This document shows, one piece after another, positions 7,987-15,166 of a stretch of 17,027 nt of DNA; position 1 is the first letter of the stretch; each line of letters opens with the position of its first letter. Below the pieces are notes generated by a model that saw only the letters and a list, made by a program, of their open reading frames with translations, had not been told where the DNA came from and made no database searches. Both the position numbers and the translations under genes were made by a program. Source of the stretch: Candidatus Thorarchaeota archaeon. Lineage in GTDB: Archaea > Asgardarchaeota > Thorarchaeia > Thorarchaeales > Thorarchaeaceae. Where the stretch lies: assembly GCA_016840385.1 (NCBI GenBank), contig JAEOSL010000073.1:1-17027 (forward strand). Direction: 5' to 3'.

Positions 7987-8007
7987 AATTTATTCAAGAA
8001 TCAATAT
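7987..8007 (+). promoter_or_regulatory. Shared upstream motif, copy 1 (before the nuclease gene)
   Basis: AATTTATTCAAG, then AA, then TCAATAT. The same two blocks, with one base less between them, recur at 15045-15064. This copy ends 51 nt before the nuclease ATG, just upstream of the likely TATA box, a place suited to an activator or repressor site. Confidence 0.4.
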
Positions 8008-8008
8008 T

Positions 8009-8016
8009 CTATATCA
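8009..8016 (+). promoter_or_regulatory. Possible TATA box of the 1420-residue nuclease gene
   Basis: CTATATCA lies about 43 nt before the ATG at 8059 in a very AT-rich stretch (7905-8045). A start about 25 nt downstream would give a leader of roughly 20 nt. No Shine-Dalgarno is seen before the ATG, which fits a short-leader message. Assigned by position and composition only. Confidence 0.3.
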
Positions 8017-8058
8017 CCCGCAAAAAATAAGAGTAAATACTGCATACGATCTTACAGA

Positions 8059-11000
8059 ATGTCAGGGAAACGAGGTCGACCTCGAAAGGTCTTGCCCACT
8101 CATCCAAACAGTGTGATCTCTATCGCAATGAGGAGAGGACTCTCTGCAGCCCTAGAGTTACAGAGAGATATCAAGAACAAGAGAACAATTGGTCTATACC
8201 AGAGTTCCCAAGGGATACTCTCTGATGCGACGGATGATTATTACCAGACAGTACGTGCGGGAGACGGTGACCACTCAAAGACTGTCCAAGCAGAGAACAA
8301 TGTCAGACGTAACGTACTGGACATGTGCTGGGAGAATGCAGCAGCATATGGAAACACAGAGGTCAGAAGGGTCAAGAAGTCAGATGAGGACATCGGTCCC
8401 CTCAATCAACGTTTCAACATATGTGGAGCAGGACTGCGAAACTTTGGCATGACCATGTTCACATTTCAAGAACCGGAGTTCTTTGGATATCAGACAAAAA
8501 ATGTTGACGGACAGACAACCACCTTTCGTTCGATGGGCTATAGACGAAACTCGTATGGACCACACACACCCTTGGTCCATCCAGATCTGCCTTCACTTGA
8601 TTTTGTTGATGCTATCAGACATCACCTTGACTATCTGGCAACTTTTTGTTATATCTACGATGTTCCACCAAGGGAAACTGGGCGGTATTGGAACCTGTAT
8701 CAGCTGTGGGCGCGACCCTACCTTGAACACATCTACTCTGAGTGTTCTTTTGGTAAGAAAGGATTCCGCGAAGGAACAAGACAAATCTTGCGAGGGATAA
8801 AGGAAGACATCACGAAGTACTACAACATACGCAGCAGTGACGCACCAACTGTGACGGGATCACTAAGTACCCCAAAACCATCATTCTCTACCAATTTCTT
8901 CTCCAATCTGATTGCTGAGGCAAGGAGCTGGGGAATCGACGACCCGGGACTAGATGAGCTTGAGCGACTTCATACCACTTACCCTTCTCATGAGGTTGAC
9001 AAGAATGATGACGATGACTCCAAGACGACCTATCTCAGAGAGAGGGATGTCCGAGCAATCCATCAAAGAATCAGCAAGAGGGTCACTAAGACCGGGTCGC
9101 AGATTCACAGAACCATCTCATCTCAACTCAGTAACCCCTGGAATCTCCGTAACATCATCATGAATAGCGGCTCACCTGTGAACGATGACGGATTTCACGT
9201 CAGTTTCGAAGTTCCCGTGGACACCGTACTGGGTAAAGGAATAGTAGATATCATCCTGTCTGAACGAGTGTCTCTGAAGAATGAAACCCGTGTCTTCCAG
9301 CGACCTATAATGGTGTTTGAGATCAAGACCAAGCAGGGCCATTCCATGACACTGGGTCGAAGGGACAACTGGTCAGAGTCACGGGCACGCTATGGTTTGG
9401 ACCAACGTGTAGTGGCTGACTTTCGGTTTGATGAGAGAGCCTTGGACTCCGATGAGTGGGAGAGTTTCATAAGAGCGACGCCAACACCAAATTCTCAAAC
9501 ACAGCTCAGAGCTTACTCTGATGCTGTATGGAAGGAGTATCAAGAACAGACAGGTTCTGATGAACCGAATGCACTGATAACAGGTGTAATTCTCGTAGAA
9601 GCAACTGAGGACATCAGACTCGTTCGGGATATGTTGAGAGGTCTCGTGTTAAACATCTATGATGAGATAGTCAAGCACAATGATCGCAGACATAGACTTG
9701 TGTTTGAACCTACTGTTCGTGGACAATCTGTCAGGGTGGCTGTCGTCATCAATGAACGTCCTCATTCAATCTCATCAGAGGGGTCGACAATCTTACCTGA
9801 TTGGCAACCTGTCTATGACCCATTACAGTTTTCATCCTCGAATGAACGTCGATTCATTATGTACTTGGATGGACAATCTCCCACATCATCAGGTGCATCT
9901 GCAGGATGGATAGCAAAGTTCCACCATGGTCTACATTTGGTGAAAGATATTGTTGAAAAAGACAAGAAGACCAATGTGGTTTGGATAGATCTTGCTGACC
10001 AATTTGTTGACCCACGGCTTGCTGAGGCTCGTCTGTATCTGAGACCATATTCCAACAAGGAGAAGGATGTCCAGAGGAGTCACAAAGAAGACATTCGACA
10101 GCTCTTCGAATCAATACCTGTCATGGTTATGTTCAGTGATGTTGATAGATTCCTATTCAAAGGCAAGTCTATTTCCAAAGTCCAAGCTCAACTCGACCAA
10201 CTACCTCAAGAAAACTGTCTGATAATAGTAAGTGGAATGGAAACCATCAGAGACTCGACGCCCGAGTCGTATCGATGGAGGTTGGAACTTCTACTCTCAG
10301 GTATTGTTTCAAGTCTTCCAGATAACAAGTCTGTGACAGTACTCTGGTTTGACTCTCCTGTCCCTGGTGACACCTATTCCACATCATACTCCAGCCGGAC
10401 CCTCTTACCATTCTACGAGTCATCTGCACTATGTGGAGAGGTGAACGAGATTGTGTGGAACCTACCAGTGGTTTCAGGGTACAACGCGGATCCAGACAAT
10501 TGGCCATTACCTACACTTGCTAAGACCCCCTACCATGACGACATCAGAGTGATTGTCACGCAGGATCGAGAAGGATTCTCAATCGAGTCAACCTTGGTTC
10601 CAACACTCACTGATTGGTCGAAGAGGTTCAGGGCAGAGGGTTTCGGTGAGGTGACCGCAGAATTTGATATTGACCAGACGGTACCCGATATATCTGTAAG
10701 GGCTCGGATGGAGGTTCTTGCCCTCTCGCTGATCCCTTGGATTGTAAGACTATGGCCAAACCAGAAACTGGATGCAGGTCATGGGAATAGCACAGTAATA
10801 GAGAGGTATGAACAAGAGAACTCTAGATATCTGATTGAGAGAGAACACATATCCCTTGAACCCAGAATACTCAGGGGAGATATTGGAAGAGAACCCACTC
10901 TCCTAGAACGTGTCAGGTTTCGTCCTGAACATACAAGAGGTGGTAAGTCGTTTGTACCAGTGACTCTGAATATCATCAACTCGCAGAGATTATACCGTAG

Positions 11001-12321
11001 GTCGAGGAGGATAAGGACTAGGCCAAAGACATTGTTTGAATCACCCTCCCCTCAAGGACGAGAGGAACTGACTGACCTTTCGAACATTCGGTTTGGATTG
11101 ATACTATCGAGTGATGATTCCGATTATGAATGGCGGGCTGTTGTCGATCCCAATGTCAGTTCACCCCTCAAAATTGGACTATTCGAAATCAATGAAGAGG
11201 TACAATCTAGTCTAGATTGGTCTGTGAGTCGATTAGATATCGTCAGTAAGATGGGTCGAAAGCTGCGTAGGTTTGATGGTAAAGTCACCGAGTTCTTGTT
11301 CAGACGCAACCCTGAGTACAGCAAGAGTGAAAGACCTGAGGAGGCACAATGGTTTGCGTGGAGTCGATTGGAAGGAGATGTGGAGTGGATCTCCGCAGGA
11401 CTCCATGACCATGTCTTACGCTCATCGTCTAGCAAGACCAGTCTCAGAGCATTTGGTCTGAAGTCTGGTCCTGATGTATCAAGCTTGCACATTCCATCTG
11501 CGAAGTTTCCAGATGGACTGAAGGAAACAATTCAGGAAACAATTGATAGATTCACCAGACAATTATGTCATGTGAGGTATGTGAGATTAAAATTAGAAAT
11601 GAGCGGAAAAGAGTGCATCATCCGGTTCCTGGACTCTCAGAGTGGAAAGACCGTGCATTCGTTACGAATGAGGAATCCAGCAAATCTCGTAGGCCTTTTA
11701 CGCTGGCCAATGACCGAAGGTAGACCACTACGACTCAGCAACGACCTCCTCGTGACGTGGGACCCGTTCCATGACTTCTCACATCCAAGCCCAGACATAG
11801 ACTTTGGAGAAGACTTCAAGTTTCTCGAACCTCTACTCATATCCCTGACAAAGAGTGAGGGAATGGTCCTCTCTCCAGTGATCCTAGATATGGCTCTTGA
11901 ACACAGGACTATACAAATCACTATCAACCATTATCCGAACCAATGTCCTCTTGTGGAAGGTATTGGTAAAGATCATGCTTCCTGTTGGGGGATTGATCTA
12001 CTCTCAGAACCACAGTATCTCAATATGATTGACACTGAGCACTATCTCATAGACGGAGAGGTACTAGAGAGTGTGGAGAAATTAGCTAAATCGATCGATG
12101 CCAAACGTATTGCTATTGTGTTTGATCACGGTCCAGACAAGGATGACCGACTTGTCTTCAACGAGAGTGAAGTCATGAGAGAGTTATCTAGGGAATATCG
12201 TGGGATTCCCATGCTAAACTTTGCGCCGGGGCACACAGTGAGAATTAAGCTCAAGAAGAAACAACGAGATGGTGATGTAGAATTACCAGATTTCATTCGG
12301 GGGACCGATGTCCCTCAATGA
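8059..12321 (+). CDS. Large multidomain protein with RecB-like PD-(D/E)XK nuclease core and degenerate RecA-like region
   Basis: I do not recognise this 1420-residue protein as a named family. Visible parts, in order: residues 4-10 KRGRPRK, an AT-hook-like DNA-binding core; about 180-260, a helical aromatic-rich region; about 377-490, a PD-(D/E)XK nuclease core with D397 in GKGIVDII, E421 and K423 in VFEIKTKQ, Q426, and the RecB-family QxxxY motif Q482-Y486 (QLRAY). Residues about 597-805 follow the order of a RecA/RadA core: a strand FIMYLDG with a serine-rich loop where Walker A should be but with no GK[ST], NVVWIDLADQFVDPRLAEA resembling the RadA 'vlwIDTEgtFrpeR' strand, a hydrophobic strand ending in SD (VMVMFSD, 688-694), and LIIVSG. 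Residues 820-1420 are beta-rich and unassigned. It ends inside the 3' end of a convergent gene beside a RadA paralog. DNA processing is likely; the pathway is unknown. Confidence 0.8.
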   Translation: MSGKRGRPRKVLPTHPNSVISIAMRRGLSAALELQRDIKNKRTIGLYQSSQGILSDATDDYYQTVRAGDGDHSKTVQAENNVRRNVLDMCWENAAAYGNTEVRRVKKSDEDIGPLNQRFNICGAGLRNFGMTMFTFQEPEFFGYQTKNVDGQTTTFRSMGYRRNSYGPHTPLVHPDLPSLDFVDAIRHHLDYLATFCYIYDVPPRETGRYWNLYQLWARPYLEHIYSECSFGKKGFREGTRQILRGIKEDITKYYNIRSSDAPTVTGSLSTPKPSFSTNFFSNLIAEARSWGIDDPGLDELERLHTTYPSHEVDKNDDDDSKTTYLRERDVRAIHQRISKRVTKTGSQIHRTISSQLSNPWNLRNIIMNSGSPVNDDGFHVSFEVPVDTVLGKGIVDIILSERVSLKNETRVFQRPIMVFEIKTKQGHSMTLGRRDNWSESRARYGLDQRVVADFRFDERALDSDEWESFIRATPTPNSQTQLRAYSDAVWKEYQEQTGSDEPNALITGVILVEATEDIRLVRDMLRGLVLNIYDEIVKHNDRRHRLVFEPTVRGQSVRVAVVINERPHSISSEGSTILPDWQPVYDPLQFSSSNERRFIMYLDGQSPTSSGASAGWIAKFHHGLHLVKDIVEKDKKTNVVWIDLADQFVDPRLAEARLYLRPYSNKEKDVQRSHKEDIRQLFESIPVMVMFSDVDRFLFKGKSISKVQAQLDQLPQENCLIIVSGMETIRDSTPESYRWRLELLLSGIVSSLPDNKSVTVLWFDSPVPGDTYSTSYSSRTLLPFYESSALCGEVNEIVWNLPVVSGYNADPDNWPLPTLAKTPYHDDIRVIVTQDREGFSIESTLVPTLTDWSKRFRAEGFGEVTAEFDIDQTVPDISVRARMEVLALSLIPWIVRLWPNQKLDAGHGNSTVIERYEQENSRYLIEREHISLEPRILRGDIGREPTLLERVRFRPEHTRGGKSFVPVTLNIINSQRLYRRSRRIRTRPKTLFESPSPQGREELTDLSNIRFGLILSSDDSDYEWRAVVDPNVSSPLKIGLFEINEEVQSSLDWSVSRLDIVSKMGRKLRRFDGKVTEFLFRRNPEYSKSERPEEAQWFAWSRLEGDVEWISAGLHDHVLRSSSSKTSLRAFGLKSGPDVSSLHIPSAKFPDGLKETIQETIDRFTRQLCHVRYVRLKLEMSGKECIIRFLDSQSGKTVHSLRMRNPANLVGLLRWPMTEGRPLRLSNDLLVTWDPFHDFSHPSPDIDFGEDFKFLEPLLISLTKSEGMVLSPVILDMALEHRTIQITINHYPNQCPLVEGIGKDHASCWGIDLLSEPQYLNMIDTEHYLIDGEVLESVEKLAKSIDAKRIAIVFDHGPDKDDRLVFNESEVMRELSREYRGIPMLNFAPGHTVRIKLKKKQRDGDVELPDFIRGTDVPQ
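12293..12321. other. 29-bp tail-to-tail overlap of convergent genes
   Basis: The last 29 bp of the 1420-residue nuclease gene and of the acidic-protein gene are the same DNA read on opposite strands. Messages of the two units must be complementary at their 3' ends unless they are processed. Confidence 0.85.
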
Positions 12322-12895
12322 GTCTGGTATTCCAGAACTTGTGTGCCTTCCTCTTCTCATCCTTGACCTCGAACTCTTCAAGACCATGATAAGTTGTGAG
12401 GATCATTCTGACTTTCAAGTCCTCGAGAGGGTCAACCTTCAAATTTAGCATATCCTCGCTGAATGCGGCGATTCGCTTGGTCAAACCTGAGGGAAGTGAT
12501 ATTGTTGCCTTCTTTACCTCTACATAATCTGAATCAGGATAGGACTGGCAGATATATCCCCAGAACCGAGGGTAATTTCCAGTAGGCCCTTGAATCATAT
12601 GAATCTCTATGGGAACAAGTAGGATTGAGTGATTAGTCATGTCTTCATTCCATTTCATTTTCTCATAGACTGATTCAACATCTATATTTTCAATTTCATT
12701 CATACTATCGTATGTCATAGCTTGGCACTCGAGTGTTTCTCGGTCTAGTATTGTGACATCCCCGTCTTCAGGTTCCTGATTCTCATATTGTTCAGGATAC
12801 CAGTCAAGATCAATAGCAATGGCTCCACCCTGCATCCCTCTGAGTATCACTTTATCCTTCTCGAAAGGAGTTGATGCGGGGTTGTCGACTAACAA
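12293..12895 (-). CDS. Acidic hypothetical protein downstream of the RadA paralog
   Basis: I do not recognise this protein of about 200 residues. It has no membrane segment, signal peptide or cysteine motif. It is acidic, especially near residues 40-75 (EPEDGDVTILDRE), then alternates beta-like strands (HSILLVPIEIHMIQG, YVEVKKATISL) with a basic C-terminus (KDEKRKAHKFWNTR). A TGA at 12917-12919 limits the start. The frame could begin at TTG 12907, but GGAGGTG at 12899-12905 is a perfect Shine-Dalgarno five nucleotides before the TTG at 12895, so that TTG is chosen. It follows the RadA paralog with a gap of about 60 bp and is probably its operon partner. Its 3' end overlaps the end of the convergent nuclease gene by 29 bp. 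Confidence 0.7.
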   Translation of the reverse strand: MLVDNPASTPFEKDKVILRGMQGGAIAIDLDWYPEQYENQEPEDGDVTILDRETLECQAMTYDSMNEIENIDVESVYEKMKWNEDMTNHSILLVPIEIHMIQGPTGNYPRFWGYICQSYPDSDYVEVKKATISLPSGLTKRIAAFSEDMLNLKVDPLEDLKVRMILTTYHGLEEFEVKDEKRKAHKFWNTRLIEGHRSPE

Positions 12896-12898
12896 GTC

Positions 12899-12905
12899 CA
12901 CCTCC
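12899..12905 (-). promoter_or_regulatory. Shine-Dalgarno site deciding the start of the acidic protein
   Basis: On the - strand GGAGGTG complements the archaeal 16S tail almost perfectly and lies directly before GAC-TTG. It argues for TTG 12895 as the start, not the TTG at 12907, which would sit on the upstream edge of the site. Confidence 0.6.
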
Positions 12906-12958
12906 AACGAGTTATCTCAACCTCAAAAGGGATAGCCCACACTTTCTCGATATCAACA

Positions 12959-14005
12959 CTAGCCAATGACCTCAACTCCTTCACTCTCTGAGGGTACTCT
13001 TGGGAATAACCCATCGAGCATGTCATAGATTTCACGCTCTGAATCCTTCCGCTCTCTGGCGTCGGGGTAGAAGCCTCCCCAGCCAATCTCAATCTCTGTA
13101 TCGAACTCTGGAACATCAGGCGCTTTCTGCAAGGACAACCCTCGCTTTTCTCTAGCCCGTTTGCGTAGGAAGAACCGATAGTCCGACCCATGCCTCATTA
13201 TATGACCATTCATTGGCGAATTTGGATTACCACCATAATTTGTGATGTGTTCAAACACCTGATTTGTATAGATACAAACGCCATCTCCTGCTCTTGTAAT
13301 GTGTCTAAGTGTCCTCATCACTTGAGCCAGTTCTTTCTCCATAACGCTCCGATGACAAAGCGTGGCATATTCTACCTGAAATAGACCACCTAGACTATCA
13401 ATCACAACGACACGTGTACCTGTCTGTGCCATTACTTCAGGTAACGTTTTCAGAATATCCTGTAGGTGTTCGCGATTCACAACTTCCTGAACAGCAATAT
13501 TGTTCAGTGCGGTATCGCCATCCACTCCGTATCTCAGTGCTGCTGCTCGTACTGACAGAGAACGAAAGGACAACCCTGTCATCAACCATAGTACATTACT
13601 CTCAAGTCCTCCCTGCTCTGGAGGAAGTTGAGCTCGTACAGCGAGCTGGATCATGAGATGACTCTTCCCTCCTCGCGAAGGGCCGTACACTTCCACCAGT
13701 GAGCCAGTGGGAATCCCACCACGGAGCTTCCTATCAACCACCTCAACACCAGTTGTCAATTTGTAATCTGAACTCCGAGATGACTCTAATTCAAGCCCAC
13801 TCTGGAACTCATAACCAAGTAGCTCCCGTGCATTGGTGACAATCTTATGACAGGTTGCTTCACCAAGCTTTGTACCCCAAGATAGTTCCGAATATGACTG
13901 ACGGGCTAGATACTCAGCATTTACAATATTGTGTTCCCTGAGCCTCTTTGCCGCAACAGGCCCGATGCCTGGAACCATCTCTAGGGGAGTCCCTTCACTT
14001 TCCAC
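12959..14005 (-). CDS. Divergent RadA/Rad51-family recombinase paralog
   Basis: This is clearly of the RadA family (numbering from the TTG at 14014, 351 residues). Residues 12-65 form a helix-hairpin-helix N-domain (MVPGIGPVAAKRLRE). FQSG at 70-73 stands where the FxxA polymerisation motif is expected. The core has TTGVEVVDRKLRGGIPTGSL, Walker A GPSRGGKS (111-118), QLPPEQGGL (129-137, a RadA hallmark), Walker B RVVVID (201-206), NQVFEHIT and GHIMRHGSDYRFFLRK. The RadA 'IDTE' strand reads LMTG here (144-147), so the catalytic glutamate is gone. A charged tail of about 35 residues follows the core. AAGGAG at 14015-14020 favours GTG 14005 (9-nt spacing) over the adjacent TTG 14014. The start overlaps the upstream membrane-protein gene, so translation is probably coupled. 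It is unlikely to be the main RadA; a regulatory or specialised partner is more likely. Confidence 0.9.
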   Translation of the reverse strand: MESEGTPLEMVPGIGPVAAKRLREHNIVNAEYLARQSYSELSWGTKLGEATCHKIVTNARELLGYEFQSGLELESSRSSDYKLTTGVEVVDRKLRGGIPTGSLVEVYGPSRGGKSHLMIQLAVRAQLPPEQGGLESNVLWLMTGLSFRSLSVRAAALRYGVDGDTALNNIAVQEVVNREHLQDILKTLPEVMAQTGTRVVVIDSLGGLFQVEYATLCHRSVMEKELAQVMRTLRHITRAGDGVCIYTNQVFEHITNYGGNPNSPMNGHIMRHGSDYRFFLRKRAREKRGLSLQKAPDVPEFDTEIEIGWGGFYPDARERKDSEREIYDMLDGLFPRVPSESEGVEVIG

Positions 14006-14564
14006 GGCGGCCAACTCCTTTCGTGAGATTGCTCAGTCCCCCGATTATGATACGCTCAGTACAATGAGTCACTCCACCAACAAGTCCAAAGACAACAGCT
14101 AAAGCAACAATACCGAAGATGTTTGTAAGGGAAACATGAAGGGAAAATACGAATGCAGTTAGAAGAAGCATATTGATCTTCATCAGATTCAATTCGAGCA
14201 CCCTTCTCTGCCCTACCTCAAAGTAATCCCACTTGAAGGGGAATAAAAGAAAGGCTACAAACAGTGGACAGAATACAATGTAGGCCACTAACAGCATTGG
14301 GATTCCTTCTATGATGAAATTCAAAATATCACGTTCAACGAAGAACTGTAACGAACTAATATGGCTCCAGCCCATACCGCCAATTATGAACATCACAATC
14401 ATCAACTGACTAGGTGCTTGACGAAGCCAACCAGTAAAGAAACCTACTGCTTCATCCACAGCGTCTATTTCCTGATACTTTATTGTACTCTTTGTATTCT
14501 GATCGACCAACGGTTGCGGTCTACCAAACTTCTTCCATGTTTTGACTAATTCTGCTATTACCAT
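13995..14564 (-). CDS. Four-helix membrane protein of unknown function
   Basis: I do not recognise this protein of about 189 residues. A polar N-terminus of about 50 residues is followed by hydrophobic segments near residues 54-72, 83-112 (long, LNFIIEGIPMLLVAYIVFCP and onward), 131-149 and 151-168, then a short basic tail (NLTKGVGRRGK; numbering from TTG 14573). No catalytic motif is seen. ATG 14564 is preferred: GGAGAG at 14574-14579 is 9 nt before it but immediately adjacent to the alternative TTG 14573. It is the first gene of a - strand unit with the RadA paralog, whose start lies inside its 3' end. A membrane protein co-translated with a recombinase paralog is unusual and hints at a membrane-linked function, but the pairing could also be accidental. 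Confidence 0.75.
   Translation of the reverse strand: MVIAELVKTWKKFGRPQPLVDQNTKSTIKYQEIDAVDEAVGFFTGWLRQAPSQLMIVMFIIGGMGWSHISSLQFFVERDILNFIIEGIPMLLVAYIVFCPLFVAFLLFPFKWDYFEVGQRRVLELNLMKINMLLLTAFVFSLHVSLTNIFGIVALAVVFGLVGGVTHCTERIIIGGLSNLTKGVGRRGK
14015..14020 (-). promoter_or_regulatory. Shine-Dalgarno site of the RadA paralog, inside the upstream gene
   Basis: AAGGAG (- strand) directly abuts the TTG at 14014 and stands 9 nt before the GTG at 14005, so it supports the GTG start. It lies within the last codons of the membrane-protein gene, as in translationally coupled pairs. Confidence 0.5.
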
Positions 14565-14579
14565 TATAACCAACTCTCC

Positions 14580-15150
14580 AATGTGCCCTGTGTTTTTCCA
14601 AATTTCCTACAGATTCCTGCAAACTCCTGCGACTGGTCAGCAGAGATGGACCCAGTTTCTCATCACAGGACAAAATAATGGGGAACAAAGAATTACTTAG
14701 AATGTTGGACGGAGGTAGAAGTCCACCATGAGGAGTCTGTTGGAAAGAAAAATATGGAATTGTTCTTTGAGTTGCCAAAATAACCCTCTGGCTGTTCAAT
14801 CTGATGAAATGAAGCGCTCATGGTTGATTTCTGACTTTGTAAAAGCCTCATTTTGCAGTTTTTGGAGTGTATATTCCAAGCCTACCATTCCCACTATTCC
14901 TCATTGTTGGATTATCACTCGCAAAATATACCACAAAGGATCCAATATCATTGATTGAAAAAGAGTCGAGTACCTATTGATTTGAGGATGTTAGCAATGA
15001 TGCATATTCGACTAAATGCTTCTGTACTTGTCCTTCAGAGAAGTAATTTATTCAAGGTCAATATATGGACTGTTGAGGAATAATGTCAGATTGCACTTGA
15101 CTCATTTTTAGAAAAACTCATATCAAACCATATTCAAGAATTATTGTCTT
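14580..15150. other. Gap of nearly 600 bp without a convincing gene
   Basis: Between the divergent genes at 14564 (-) and 15167 (+) nothing looks convincingly coding. A 76-codon frame at 14728-14958 (+) starts 11 nt after a GGAGGT, but its product (rich in Trp, Cys and Ser) shows no domain or strand pattern. A 92-codon - strand frame at 14521-14799 overlaps the membrane-protein gene and looks spurious. No tRNA was found. The right part holds AT-rich promoter-like sequence and copies of the TATTCAAG motif described separately. Confidence 0.5.
15045..15064 (+). promoter_or_regulatory. Shared upstream motif, copy 2 (before the seven-helix membrane protein)
   Basis: AATTTATTCAAG, then G, then TCAATAT, 102 nt before the ATG at 15167. 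The core TATTCAAGGTCAATA is an imperfect dyad (TATT-A...T-AATA). A shorter copy, TATTCAAGAAT, lies at 15131-15141, closer to the same gene, and matches copy 1 exactly over 11 bp. Confidence 0.4.
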
Positions 15151-15158
15151 GGAGGGAT
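15151..15158 (+). promoter_or_regulatory. Shine-Dalgarno site of the seven-helix membrane protein
   Basis: GGAGGGAT lies upstream of the ATG at 15167, with 11 nt between GGAGG and the start. It supports that ATG. Confidence 0.55.
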
Positions 15159-15166
15159 TGCTGTAA

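Noticed and set aside
11124..11492. A 122-codon - strand frame inside the nuclease gene
   Set aside because: Shadow of the long + strand gene; no domain, no ribosome site.
12889..13191. A 100-codon - strand frame between the RadA paralog and the acidic protein
   Set aside because: It lies almost wholly within the RadA paralog gene in another frame, and its product has no domain-like character.
12959..14005. RadB rather than a RadA paralog
   Set aside because: RadB lacks the helix-hairpin-helix N-domain that is clearly present here, and QLPPEQGGL is a RadA-type signature.
14521..14799. A 92-codon - strand frame overlapping the membrane-protein gene
   Set aside because: No recognisable motif, no good ribosome site, and it overlaps a better-supported gene start.
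14728..14958. A 76-codon + strand frame after a GGAGGT
   Set aside because: The composition (many Trp, Cys, Ser) and absence of any motif do not support a protein; only the ribosome site speaks for it.
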